Source of the DNA: Cryptomeria japonica | Lineage: Eukaryota > Streptophyta > Pinopsida > Cupressales > Cupressaceae | Reading direction: 5' to 3' | Assembly: GCF_030272615.1 (NCBI RefSeq) | Contig: NC_081406.1 | Location: 169,105,861 to 169,169,860, forward strand | Length of the DNA stretch: 64,000 bases | Shown here: positions 34,112 through 44,425 of the stretch, one piece after another | How the letters are laid out: the number at the start of each line of letters is the position of its first letter | How positions within the stretch are numbered: the stretch's first letter is position 1 | The notes under the pieces: generated by a model | Databases searched by the model: none | Told to the model about the DNA's origin: nothing | The model's input: the letters and a program-made list of their open reading frames with translations, nothing else | Position numbers and translations under genes: made by a program

Positions 34112-35324
34112 TGTAGCGTCCTAAAATTGCAACACTTGCAATTTCGACTGCATTTGGGTCTTCACGATGGCGACGCAACACTAAACCTGAATGGAGACCC
34201 CGAAACTTGCTCATGACACCAAAAACTGCATTTTTCCAGCACCCTGTCCTGATCCTCCTTGCACCCCGTTGTCCCGGGAGGTGGGACCAGAGCGCCCAGC
34301 GCCCTGGTCCCTGGCCCTATTTTGGGCCCGGTCTCCTATGGGACTTCGGGCCTTTTTGTTTGCAAATTGGAAAATAACATTTCCTGGTCAGCCTAAGGTC
34401 GGGAAAATCAGTCTTTTAACCCTAATTGGCAAGTATATAAACTACATTTCCTCTCCCATTTGAGGAGGTCGAAAAGAGGAAGGATATATGTGTACAAGAC
34501 GTGGAAATGATATTCAAGCATTCAAGCATTCAAGCATTCCTTCAAGCAATTGATCATTCTAAGTCTCCATTCAAGGCTAAGTGTTGCATTCAAGACAAGG
34601 ATTCAACCATTGAAGAGGAGATCACATATTACAACATACAACATGCAACATACAACATACAACAACATCTATACCTTCGCATATAAGGATACAAACATCC
34701 TTACAACAAGGTATTAGTACTTGTTTTACATTACATTTACAAGCATTTCTCATTTCTTGGTTAATTCCAAAAACTGGGGTTTGACCTAAGGGCAAACCCC
34801 CAATCCCTAACCCCCCAATCGTCTTCGCTTTTCTGTGTGTAGGTTGCAGGTACGCGGCTGAAATTGAAGATCTGGAATCCTTGTGCAGAGACGAACAGAT
34901 CCCCCTTCGTTTCGCGGATTTTTTGGAGGACCGTGTGCAAGCCGGGCGCCATCGTCCCATCAACTTTTGTTCAAATTTGCAGGACAGCACCGTCTCGACA
35001 TTTTACTGCTAATTCCAGGTCCGTAGCTTCATATCATATCCCTATCTCATTTTATAAGCAAATCTTTCTCACTTTCTATGTATTCCTAGCTTAATCTTTC
35101 TATCTACATTCTTTACAAAAGAGGGTATCCTTGTTATCACAACCCTTGAAACTCATATAGAATCTAATCTTGCATTGCGTGGGATTGGATCTTGTGGGTT
35201 TCAACCCCTCTTTTGAATGTAAAGTCTCTCCTAAGTGAAAACCATCAACCCTAGTGACTCTCCCTTCTCTCTCCTTGGAGTTGGGGAGGGGAGCACGACC
35301 AGGGTTCGATTTTTCCGCTTTACA
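34112..35324 (+). repeat. 5' LTR of element G
   Basis: TGTAGCGTCC to CCGCTTTACA. Contains a GC-rich part (34240-34340), a TATA box and an AACATACAACAT repeat (34630-34670). Compared with the 3' copy it lacks a ~31-bp duplication near 41190. Confidence 0.93.
34434..34441 (+). promoter_or_regulatory. TATA box of element G
   Basis: TATATAAA. The same motif is in the 3' LTR at 41346-41353. It lies about one quarter into the LTR, so the R region would start near 34465. Confidence 0.55.
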
Positions 35325-35327
35325 TTT

Positions 35328-35346
35328 TGGTGAACCCGACGTGAAC
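35328..35346 (+). other. Primer-binding site of element G
   Basis: TGGTGAACCCGACGTGAAC, starting 3 bases after the LTR end. The leading TGG fits a tRNA 3' CCA end. It is not the copia initiator-Met site; the donor tRNA was not identified. Confidence 0.75.
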
Positions 35347-36508
35347 ATCCTTTCTGATTATTCATAGTTAGATCTGAAAATTGGATTCCTTGATTACATT
35401 TCCATGTTTGATCTTTTGCAAAATTTTAGAGGTTAATTGCATAAAAACCCTAAATTTTCTTTTTAAGTAATTGAGCTTGTGAAATGTTTAATTGTTAATG
35501 CTTGTTTCAGATCTGCCCTTCTATTAGAAATTGTCAATTCATATTTGTGCTTTAATTTTGAAAATTAAGTGGTTAAATATCAAAACCCGAATTTTTAAGA
35601 CCTTCTTGATTCAACCTTTGTCCGACAATTTCACTGATCAAAACATCTCCAAATCAGCTGTAACTTTGGATTCCGCAATAAAATCATAATATCTTTCATC
35701 CCTAAAAATTTGGAAAAAAGTTGCGAGGACCGTGTGCACCCCGAGCGCCATCGTCCCCGACATTTTTTCCAAAATTTCGGGAGCTAGATCTTACTGTATT
35801 TTCCTGCTAAAATCCAGAATTTTGGCTGATTTTATCAATTTTAACACCTTCAAAATTACAGTCAAAGTTGGTCTAGTGATTGCTTGGATTGAGGCTTCTA
35901 ATCATTCAAAAATTGTTGAAATTGAAATTTGTGTCAAAATTGTGTTTCTTACAGTCCTAAATCTGAAAAGTGTGTTATCATTCATTCGAAATTTCAGTGA
36001 TTTATTCAAATTTTTTGGCAATTTGTGACTTTTGAAATTAAGTGCTTAATTACAACAACTTTGATTTCCGCTTTCAAAATTGAATTTTGCGTGAAATTGA
36101 GTCAACTTTCAAATTTCAAAACTTGCATTGCTTTTGGTATTTCCTCTAAAATCATAAAATTCAAAATTTCAGTTTCCCTCTCTTTTTCAAAATTCAAATT
36201 TTGCATTTTTCGACAATCTTGGTAGGGTTCAATTTTGAGATTGCAACTTTAATTTGGCCTATCTACAGATCATAAAATCACTCAATTTTTTCAGGTTAGC
36301 TGTAAAATCATCATAACTTTCATCCCTGTAAATTTCGAAAAAAGTTGCGAGGACCGTGTGCACCCCGAGCGCCACGGTCCCGGACATTTTTTCCGAAATT
36401 TCGGGAGATTGTCCTGATTGTATTTAACAGCTTAAATCTAGAAGATTGGCTGGTTTTACTGAAATTTGCTACCTCTAACATTCAAAATCTTCTCTCTTTC
36501 TTTAGTGC
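35347..36508 (+). other. Leader of element G with repeated GC-rich module
   Basis: AT-rich untranslated leader. A module around GCGAGGACCGTGTGCACC occurs at 35720-35795 and again at 36343-36410, in each case followed by ATTTTTTCC and AAATTTCGGGAG. A relative is in each LTR (34925-34958 and 41842-41879). Function unknown; such duplicated leader elements could be packaging or dimer signals. Confidence 0.6.
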
Positions 36509-39460
36509 ATGAGTTTTACAACAATAAGCCCTACTTACACTATTCCCGTTAGACGAAGCCTTAGAATTAAGTCCTTCCAAGGTTTAATTACTGAGGAGAT
36601 GGAACCTAATTTGAATGGTCTTTTTAACGAGGACATGGGTAATTCCTCTAATCCTCTTAATGATGAAGAAGCTCTCCATGAAGTTTCTGTAGAACAACTT
36701 TCAAAATTGGATAACCAATTTGATGATTTTCGACAGTGGATGTCTCAAGAATACCCTGATAGTCAAGTTCTTCCTTTAATTGAGGGTCTAAAACGTATGC
36801 TTCAAAGTGATAAGAATGGAATTGATATTTTGCGTGGTATTGCACACATTGTGGATTCAAATGTGATGCCTATGAAGAGTTGTGCTGAAACCCTAGGTTA
36901 TACACAACCTCCTACTCAAGACAATCATTCTATTCCTTTGACGACTCCTATTGCTAGTATACCTACTTTTACATCAAACATAATGACTACTTCAACACAA
37001 GACATTCCTCCTATGATCACCAGTCATGGGGGCAATCCCTCTTCTTCAATCAACCCTCTTCCTTCATTTAATCCGACTTCTTCATTCACTCCTTCAATGA
37101 GTGTCCCTATTATATCTCCACAAATGAACATGACACAAGGGGGCAATTCATTTAACCATTCCATTCCTCCTTGTAGTGTTCCTCCTTTCCAATCATCTCC
37201 TATGACTAACTATCATAGTGTCCCACCACCTTATTCTCTACCTTCTTTCAATAACATAACACCTCCATCACAATCTAACACGTCTAATATGAACTCTTCG
37301 ACTGAAGCGACCATTAACAATCTTGCACAAACTGTCTCTTCTTTACAGCAACAAATTGCCTCTATGAATCAATCTAAGTTTAGTGTGCCCACATTTGATA
37401 TTGCGAGCCCACTTTCTCTTGACATTGTCCGCGCTATTCCCCCTAAACATGTTGAAATTCCGCATTTGGAGCTTTATAATGGTAAGGGTGATCCTCTAAC
37501 ACATGTTAAGACCTTTCAAACAATATGTACTGATTTTGCTTATGACCAAAGGTTGCTTGCAAAACTGTTTACTAGAACATTAAGAGACAAAGCCCTACAA
37601 TGGTATTGCTCGTTGCCTTCCTATTCTATTTCTTCTTTCGAACAACTTGCAAATGCTTTCATTCAACAATTTCAAAACAATATAAGTCCTAAAGTTACTT
37701 TGATTGATTTAATGCATTGTAAACAAGGTGTTAAAGAAAAAGTGACTGATTTCATTGGTAGATATAAGCATTTGTATGCTCAAATTTCCTTTCCAGTGCT
37801 TGACAATGATATTCAAAGAATCTTTATTTCTAATTTACAAAAAGACATTAGAGAAAAACTCTTGTTTTCTGAGTTTACTTCTTTCCAACAGTTGTGCGCA
37901 ACTCTTCACAATTATCAACTGACTGTGAGTCAAATGGAACAATCACATCCTATGGCTCCGAGTGATAAGGGTGATAGTAGTCAACAACCATTTGGGAAGT
38001 TTAAACCGAACAAAGAGTCCATTAAATTCAATGAAAACATCATCAACAACAATGTGAATGCAGCATCAGGTGTGTCTCCTATTTCTAAGTTTTTCAAGAA
38101 AGAAAGAAAGTTTACTCCTTTGAATGAATCATTGCATAGTATTATGAATAAGTTATTGGAACAAAATGTGCTTACTCTTCCTCCTATAAGGCAAATAGAT
38201 CTTGCAAAGATTACTTCACCTTATTTTGATAACAAATCTTTTTGTCAATTTCATCGTCAACCTGGGCATGATACTAAAAAATGTTTTGCTTTAAAGGGGA
38301 AAATTCAAGATTTGATTGATAATAATACTATCTCTATTTCTGGTGTGAATGATAAAGGCAACACATCTGTAGCTCCTCCTAACCAAAATCTTCAGATTTT
38401 TACGGATCCATTGCCTTCTCATACCTCTAATGCGATTGATACTACTGATTCCTCTGTCTCACCTGATGATCTCGTGTCTATGACTCCGAATGTGATTAAC
38501 TTTGTGGAGCAACAGAAAATCCCTAAAGAACCTTCCATCACATTTGATTCTAGTGAAACTATCAGGGCACCTGACGGTCCTTTATATATAGTTGCAAAAG
38601 TCAAGAACACACCTTGTCATGGGGTGCTTATTGATCCTTCTTGTATGGTTAATGTCATTACTGAAGAATTTCTTTTTACGTTGCAATTGAATCAAGTTAT
38701 CTATGATGAAACAAATGTGGTTGTAAAACTATTTGATGCATTTTCTTCTCCTGCAATTGGTTCTATTACATTACCTATTGAGGTCCATAACAAATCCCTT
38801 GATGTGGACTTTGCTATTATTCCATCATCCGAACAATTTCGTGTGAAGCTAGGCTATCCTTGGCTATCTTCCATGAAAGCTATTGCTTCTCCTATCCACA
38901 AGTGTTTGAAATTTCCCCATAATGGTGAAGTTGTTACTGTCAATCATAGTCTCTTTAAACCAGCTGAAAGAACTTCTAGTGTTCCTATTGATTACTTTTG
39001 GCCTAAACAATTCCAATCTCTTCCTCCGCGAAGTGATCATCTTTTCAAATCTTATCAAAAGTGGAAAAAAGATATGATCCTATCTCTAAGTGAACCTAGA
39101 ACACCCAAACTTGATATTCCTATCATTCTTGAGAAGGAAGTTCTTCCTTTGAAAGATAAAACTAATGTCTTTCCTCAAGAAGATTCCCAACCCATCCCTA
39201 TGGATGTGACTATGTCTATGTCTAATAAACTTCCTAAGAGTAGACCTATCCCTCCTCGTCATGATGGACTTGGTCTCCTTCCAAAACCAGATATTCCTCC
39301 TTTATATGGAGCAGTTCCTCCTCCTTCCTCTTATGGAGAGAAGAGACCTTCCTCTTCTCCTATTGTTCAACCTAAGAGACCACAACCTAAACACCCAAGT
39401 GATAAGGATGAGAACATTCCTCCTCCTCACTCTTCGCAACTTCCTACTAAGACTAGATGA
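36509..39460 (+). CDS. Element G gag-protease polyprotein (first part)
   Basis: 983 codons from ATG 36509. Residues 1-300 are hydrophilic and rich in Ser, Pro, Thr and Asn. About 313-477 is the retrotransposon gag domain (HVEIPHLELYNGKGDP, RDKALQWYCSLP, FIQQFQ, KEKVTDFIGRYK). Near 580 there is a zinc-knuckle variant CQFHRQPGHDTKKC, as in plant gypsy gags. About 690-800 is a retropepsin-like fold (KNTPCHGVLIDPSC, KLGYPWLSSM) in which the usual DSG/DTG reads DPS, so protease activity is doubtful. The C terminus is Pro-rich (DGLGLLPKPDIPPLYG). The frame is intact except for the final TGA, after which it continues. It would form particles that package element RNA, with RT and integrase supplied by another element. 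Confidence 0.92.
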   Translation: MSFTTISPTYTIPVRRSLRIKSFQGLITEEMEPNLNGLFNEDMGNSSNPLNDEEALHEVSVEQLSKLDNQFDDFRQWMSQEYPDSQVLPLIEGLKRMLQSDKNGIDILRGIAHIVDSNVMPMKSCAETLGYTQPPTQDNHSIPLTTPIASIPTFTSNIMTTSTQDIPPMITSHGGNPSSSINPLPSFNPTSSFTPSMSVPIISPQMNMTQGGNSFNHSIPPCSVPPFQSSPMTNYHSVPPPYSLPSFNNITPPSQSNTSNMNSSTEATINNLAQTVSSLQQQIASMNQSKFSVPTFDIASPLSLDIVRAIPPKHVEIPHLELYNGKGDPLTHVKTFQTICTDFAYDQRLLAKLFTRTLRDKALQWYCSLPSYSISSFEQLANAFIQQFQNNISPKVTLIDLMHCKQGVKEKVTDFIGRYKHLYAQISFPVLDNDIQRIFISNLQKDIREKLLFSEFTSFQQLCATLHNYQLTVSQMEQSHPMAPSDKGDSSQQPFGKFKPNKESIKFNENIINNNVNAASGVSPISKFFKKERKFTPLNESLHSIMNKLLEQNVLTLPPIRQIDLAKITSPYFDNKSFCQFHRQPGHDTKKCFALKGKIQDLIDNNTISISGVNDKGNTSVAPPNQNLQIFTDPLPSHTSNAIDTTDSSVSPDDLVSMTPNVINFVEQQKIPKEPSITFDSSETIRAPDGPLYIVAKVKNTPCHGVLIDPSCMVNVITEEFLFTLQLNQVIYDETNVVVKLFDAFSSPAIGSITLPIEVHNKSLDVDFAIIPSSEQFRVKLGYPWLSSMKAIASPIHKCLKFPHNGEVVTVNHSLFKPAERTSSVPIDYFWPKQFQSLPPRSDHLFKSYQKWKKDMILSLSEPRTPKLDIPIILEKEVLPLKDKTNVFPQEDSQPIPMDVTMSMSNKLPKSRPIPPRHDGLGLLPKPDIPPLYGAVPPPSSYGEKRPSSSPIVQPKRPQPKHPSDKDENIPPPHSSQLPTKTR

Positions 39461-39955
39461 AATCGTTCGGCACATGAACGTCGACGAAAGCATCGTCTTA
39501 GAGCTCAGGCAGCTACTTTTCAAACTTTGCAATCCCCAAAAACACCTTCAACAAGCATTATTCCATTTTCTCCTCAACCGACGATTGAGCCGAAATCTCC
39601 TAAACATAAGATGCATGACGGTCTCAATCCTGTGCGAGTTAAAGATCCTATTTTCATAAATCTTGATGATGATATAGATGAAAATGTTATTCATGATGAA
39701 AATGCTACTTCTCCTGTTCATTCTGATAGTGAATATGAACTTGTTGATATTGATAACCATTTATCTAACGAATTTTCTAAAGCACTTATCCTAGCTCTTA
39801 GACAAGAACACCGTGGCTTGGGATATGAACATAGCCCTTGTTTGGATCTTGTGATAGCTCCATCTGCTGTGTTGGATGTTCCTCCTCTAGCGTGTTCCCT
39901 ACCTTCCCGAAATACTGATCAGCAAGATCGGGGGGTAGATGACGTGCTAGACTAG
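39461..39955 (+). CDS. Element G gag-protease, part beyond the in-frame TGA
   Basis: Same frame as the preceding 983 codons, separated only by the TGA at 39458-39460. It begins with a basic patch (RSAHERRRKHRLR), then EPKSPKHKMHDGL, an acidic segment (INLDDDIDENV), YELVDIDNHLSNEFSKAL and LRQEHRGLGYEHSP, ending at the stop at 39953-39955. GLGYEHSP resembles the G-patch-like motifs found in some plant gypsy gag-pro proteins. The TGA most simply arose from a CGA codon by CpG deamination. Programmed readthrough is possible. No independent start is implied, though ATG codons occur (for example 39527). Confidence 0.7.
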   Translation, partial: NRSAHERRRKHRLRAQAATFQTLQSPKTPSTSIIPFSPQPTIEPKSPKHKMHDGLNPVRVKDPIFINLDDDIDENVIHDENATSPVHSDSEYELVDIDNHLSNEFSKALILALRQEHRGLGYEHSPCLDLVIAPSAVLDVPPLACSLPSRNTDQQDRGVDDVLD

Positions 39956-40395
39956 TTTCATTAGCATAGCAGATTCTCTCCCCCTTTCTTTTGTTACTTC
40001 TTCTATGTGTTATTCTCATTCTTCTATTTTTTGTCCTTAGTGTTGTCTACTTGAGGACGATGCAAAGCATTGAGATCTCTCGATCTCTCTCATGTTGACT
40101 CAAAAGACACATGTGTTCCCTTCTTCTAGGTGACCTTCCTTGATTGGGGAATGAAGAACAATTATGCATACATACATATGATATACATGAATTATCATAC
40201 AGCATACTGACCCCGAGGAAAGTGAAGTCACCTTGTGCTTTGTGTTTTGTGTCTATTATCCTTGGGCTTATCTCACACTTGGGGGCTAAATCCTTGTGAT
40301 AACGTGCTCCTTTCCTTTCTCATTCTTATATGTATCACTACCTTAAAGCAATCACCCCCAGTGAGGCGTGTGCGATCGCTTTAACGTAGGGGGGC
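39956..40395 (+). other. Element G non-coding segment after gag
   Basis: Pyrimidine-rich (TTCTCTCCCCC, CTCTCGATCTCTC), no coding potential seen. Here a gypsy element would carry RT and integrase; they are absent. Confidence 0.6.
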
Positions 40396-40983
40396 ATACA
40401 TCCCGTCCATATCTTTTCAAGATACTTGAAAATTTCTTGACAAATTTAGCTTTGCCTTGAAAATTTTTGATATCTTTCTTGCATGACTCATAGTGAGGGA
40501 ACCTTACTATTGACAGTCATGGTTCTCCCTCGTGATCTTCCCTTTTACTTTGTCAATCGAAGTCGTAAGATCCTTAGTCCACTGGGGGCTTGGTGTATCT
40601 TGCCTCCTTGACGTGGTGAAAGTTTTTCAATGTTGTTTCCTTGTACTTTACCGGAAGTATGAGCGTACACTTATACTCCCGCTAAAGTGATACATCCCGT
40701 CCATATCTTTTCAAGATACTTGAAAATTTCTTGACAAATTTAGCTTTGCCTTGAAAATTTTTGATATCTTTCTTGCATGACTCATAGTGAGGGAACCTTA
40801 CTATTGACAGTCATGGTTCTCCCTCATGATCTTCCCTTTTACTTTGTCAATCAAAGTCGTAAGATCCTTAGTCCACTGGGGGCTTGGTGTATCTTGCCTC
40901 CTTGACGTGGTGAAAGTTTTTCAATGTTGTTTCCTTGTACTTTACCGGAAGTATGAGCGTACGCTTATGCTCCCGCTAAAGTG
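40396..40983 (+). repeat. 294-bp tandem duplication in element G
   Basis: Unit 1 (40396-40689) and unit 2 (40690-40983) both run from ATACATCCCGTCC to CCCGCTAAAGTG and differ at only about five bases. The array ends directly in the polypurine tract, so each unit ends with the start of that tract (GCTAAAGTG). Confidence 0.93.
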
Positions 40984-40992
40984 GGGGCTAAA
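40978..40992 (+). other. Polypurine tract of element G
   Basis: AAAGTGGGGGCTAAA directly before the 3' LTR start TGTAGCG. Confidence 0.85.
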
Positions 40993-42243
40993 TGTAGCGT
41001 CCTAAAATTGCGACACTTGCAATTTCGACTGCATTTGGGTCTTCACGATGGCGATGCAACACTAAACCTGAATGGAGACCCCGAAACTTGCTCACGACAC
41101 CAAAAACTGCATTTTTCCAGCACCCTGGCCTGATCCTCCTTGCACCCCGTTGTCCCAGGAGGTGGGACCAGAGCGCCCAGCGCCCTGGTCCCCCAGGACC
41201 ATGGCGCCCAGCGCCCTGGTCCCTGGCCCTATTTTGGGCCCGGTCTCCTATGGGACTTCGGGCCCTTTTGTTTGCAAATTGGAAAATAACATTTCCTGGT
41301 CGGCCTAAGGTCGGGAAAATTAGTCTTTTAACCCTAATTGGCAAGTATATAAACTACATTTCCTCTCCCATTTGAGGAGGTCGAAAAGAGGAAGGATATA
41401 TGTGTACAAGACGTGGAAATGATATTCAAGCATTCAAGCATTCAAGCATTCCTTCAAGCAATTGATCATTCTAAGTCTCCATTCAAGGCTAAGTGTTGCA
41501 TTCAAGACAAGGATTCAACCATTGAAGAGGAGATCACATATTACAACATACAACATACAACATACAACATACAACATACAACAACATCTATACCTTTGCA
41601 TATAAGGATACAAACATCCTTACAACAAGGTATTAGTACTTGTTTTACATTACATTTACAAGCATTTCTCATTTCTTGGTTAATTCCAAAAACCGGGGTT
41701 TGACCTAAGGGCAAACCCCTAATCCCTAACCCCCCAATCGTCTTCGCTTTTCTGTGTGTAGGTTGCAGGTACGCGGCTGAAATTGAAGATCTGGAATCCT
41801 TGTGCAGAGACGTACAGATCCCCCTTCATTTCGCGGATTTTTCGGAGGATCGTGTGCACGCCGGGTGCCATCGTCCCATCAACTTTTGCTCAAATTTGCA
41901 GGACAGCGCCGTCTCAACATTTTATTGCTAATTCCAGGTCCGTAGCTTCATATCATATCCCTATCTCAGTTTATAAGCAAATATTTCTCACTTTCTATGT
42001 ATTCCTAGCTTAATCTTTCTATCTACATTCTTTACAAAAGAGGGTATCCTTGTTATCACAACCCTTGAAACTCATATAGAATCTAATCTTGCATTGCATG
42101 GGATTGGATCTTGTGGGTTTCAACCCCTCTTTTGAATGTAAAGTCTCTCCTAAGTGAAAACCATCAACCCTAGTGACTCTCCCTTCTCTCTCCTTGGAGT
42201 TGGGTAGGGGAGCACGACCCCGGTTCGATTTTTCCGCTTTATA
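40993..42243 (+). repeat. 3' LTR of element G
   Basis: Near-identical to 34112-35324, with an extra ~31 bp around 41190-41222 (a second GCGCCCAGCGCCCTGGTC). The last bases read TTTATA where the 5' copy has TTTACA, a C-to-T change. Confidence 0.93.
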
Positions 42244-42248
42244 GTATT

Positions 42249-42848
42249 GCATCTAGATTTCAAAGTGATCCTAGAGAAAATCATGAGAGTGCGGTGAAAA
42301 GGATTTTTAGATACTTGCAAGTTACATTAGAATATGGTTTATGGTACCCTAAGGATGATGCCTTTATTTTATGTGCATATATAGATGCTGATTGGGCTGG
42401 AGATATTGATGACCGGAAAAGTACTTCCAATGGAGCTTTCTTTCTTGGAAAGAAGTTGGTTTCATGGATCAGCAAGAAACAGTCATGTACTTCTTTATCT
42501 ACTACTAAAGTTGAGTATGTTGCTGCTACTACTAACTGTACACAAGTTCTATGCATGAAGCAAATGTTGAAGGATATCAAAGTGCATTGCACTGGACCGG
42601 TAGTTATTCACTATGATAACTCTGCTGCTATTGACATTTCAAAGAATCTGATATTTCATTCTAAGACAAAGCACATATCTATCAAGTATAACTTTTGGAA
42701 GGAGAAGGTGGAAGAAAATGAAGTCAGATTGGTTTATGTGAACACTAAAGAGCAGATTGTAGATATTTTCACTAAACCTTTGCCTAAAGAACCATTTGAG
42801 TATCTGAGAGACAGGTTAGGGGTTTATGCCCCTTCGACAGAGAACTAA
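42249..42848 (+). pseudogene. Copia C RNase H and polyprotein end
   Basis: Continues the copia C frame after element G. Blocks visible are ASRFQSDPRENHE, YIDADWAGDIDDRKST, SWISKKQSCTSLSTTKVEY, IHYDNSAAIDISKN, HSKTKHISIKYNFWKE and QIVDIFTKPLPKEPFEYL, with the stop at 42846-42848. The stretch is open throughout with no internal stop and keeps the family's conserved acids. It is classed as part of a pseudogene only because the rest of the polyprotein is broken and separated from it by 8.1 kb. Confidence 0.93.
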
Positions 42849-43193
42849 TTGATGTTTTTTGGCATCAGTCCGATATTTATTATCAAAGATATCATTCATT
42901 TTGGCACTGATGTGGGGATGATATAGCTCAAGGGGAGTAGTCAGCTTTGTGATTCAGTGGTTTATGTTTTTGTTTTGATATTTATGTCAGATTTCTAGCA
43001 TTGATGTCAAAGGGGGAGATATATTGATGTGAAAAAGAAAAAGGGAGTTGTATACATTAGGGGGGAGAGATATATGTATAATTCAAAGCTTTACAGAGAT
43101 ATTATTCACAGGGGGAGTTTCATCTTTGTTTCAGAACTTCATTGCTATATCTTTATGTGGGAGATTGTTGGTTGTCTTCCATTGGGGGAGACT
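42849..43193 (+). other. Copia C post-pol region with six polypurine tracts
   Basis: AGGGGAG-like tracts at 42931, 43011, 43042, 43060, 43111 and 43184, the last directly before the LTR. Repeated polypurine tracts between pol and 3' LTR are a described Sirevirus hallmark. No coding sequence. Confidence 0.8.
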
Positions 43194-44425
43194 TGTTTGG
43201 CATTTCTCTGGCCATTTGGATAAATTGATTATGTGTTGCATTGATGTTTAGTCATTGATGTCAACACTAGCTGTTTTGGATGCTTTTCCGGCACCCTTCT
43301 AGTCTCGGTAGGTTGAGTGGTTTCTGGTTGGTTTGGATCCGGCATGATCTCGTATGCTCTGGTATGATTTGGTTATGGAATTGGCTTAGTCATGTTCATA
43401 TTTAGTCAGTTGGTTTTGGTCTGGTGATCAGATGCTATCCTACTTGCTTGGAAGCTTGGCTTGTAGTTTCAACGAGGGTTTCACCGGTAAAGCTTTGATG
43501 AAGATCTTTGATGATATGCATAAGTGGTGTTGGTGCAGCTTCTAGTGGAGATTTAGGATGTTGATGGTGATCATGTTCAAGATTTGGCAGATGGAGATCA
43601 TTGCTTTAGCATGTGGACCTATATTGGGTCCTGGTTGATCTAGGTTATGGACCAGCTTAATATAACATGTGCATTGGACCTCTCGATGTGTTTTTGGGAT
43701 GTCTTATGAGTTGGATAGTGTTTGGCCAACATGTGTTGTAATTATTTAATTGGTTTATTGTCTAGTGGCCGACCTGATTGTTTATGGTTGAGGGTTTGTA
43801 TATATATGATCTAAGATCTCATTGTAGATCATGGCCAAGGTCATGGAATGGGATATGGATATGTAATGTGCAAATAATGTAATATCATTCAGGCAGAGGA
43901 TTTGGTCAATCATTGGAGATCGAATTGGGTTTATGTAAGAGGATTTAGTCCTCCAGGATTGAGCTTAACTGGAACTATACTCAGGCATAGGAGATGCTAT
44001 CTTTGCAGTTCATTCATTCTTCTGGATTGTAGTTTGGATTTCTATGTAGTCAGTGAGACTTCTTTTGTGATGAGCAATGCACTCTAGGTTGTTGGACCTC
44101 CTGCAAGTGCAGGCCCCTCAATTGTAATTCACATACTTACTACAAAAGTATTATCTGACTGTGGGTAGGCTTCCCACTGTGGTTTTTCCCTTTACCGAGT
44201 TTTCCATGTATAAATATTGGTGTCATGTGTATGATATTTATTCTCTGATTACTATTTATGCTTAATTGGTTTAACTGCTATTCCGGTATCTGGTTTAAGC
44301 ATTCCGGTATTAATGTTTTGGGTTCCAGTATTAAAGTTTTAATTGCTAAATGTTCTCGTATTCTGTGACAACTGATTCACACCCCCCCCTCTTGGTTGTC
44401 TTCTGGTTATTTGAACTGTCTAACA
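43194..44425 (+). repeat. 3' LTR of copia C
   Basis: TGTTTGGCATT to GAACTGTCTAACA, 1,232 bp. It carries an extra GGGTTCCAGTATTAAAG segment near 44320 that the 5' copy lacks. Confidence 0.9.

Larger units (their letters stand above)
34112..42243 (+). mobile_element. Element G: non-autonomous gypsy-type retrotransposon encoding only gag-protease
   Basis: 8,132 bp bounded by a perfect GTATT duplication (34107-34111 and 42244-42248). LTRs lie at 34112-35324 and 40993-42243. There is a primer site 3 bp after the 5' LTR and a polypurine tract AAAGTGGGGGCTAAA directly before the 3' LTR. The LTRs are very similar, so the insertion is recent, certainly younger than copia C. Inside is one long gag-protease frame split by a single stop. 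There is no RT, RNase H or integrase, and the space from 39956 to 40977 is too short for them. This matches the described TR-GAG type of non-autonomous element. Confidence 0.93.
29237..44425 (+). mobile_element. Copia C, Sirevirus-like, split by element G
   Basis: LTRs at about 29237-30422 and 43194-44425, primer site at 30425, gag-PR-IN-RT-RH between them, and six GGGGGAG-like tracts before the 3' LTR. Element G (34112-42243) interrupts it between RT and RNase H. The frame reads across exactly once G and one GTATT are removed. The 5' LTR seems to lack about 13 terminal bases. TCCTT (29232-29236) and TCCTC (44426-44430) are a weak candidate for the target duplication. Gag has only a few stops, so C is better preserved than A or B. 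Confidence 0.9.

Noticed and set aside
39956-40977. Possible hidden RT or integrase in element G
   Set aside because: Read in three frames there is no YVDD-, DDE- or RNase H-like motif, and 588 bp of it is the tandem duplication.
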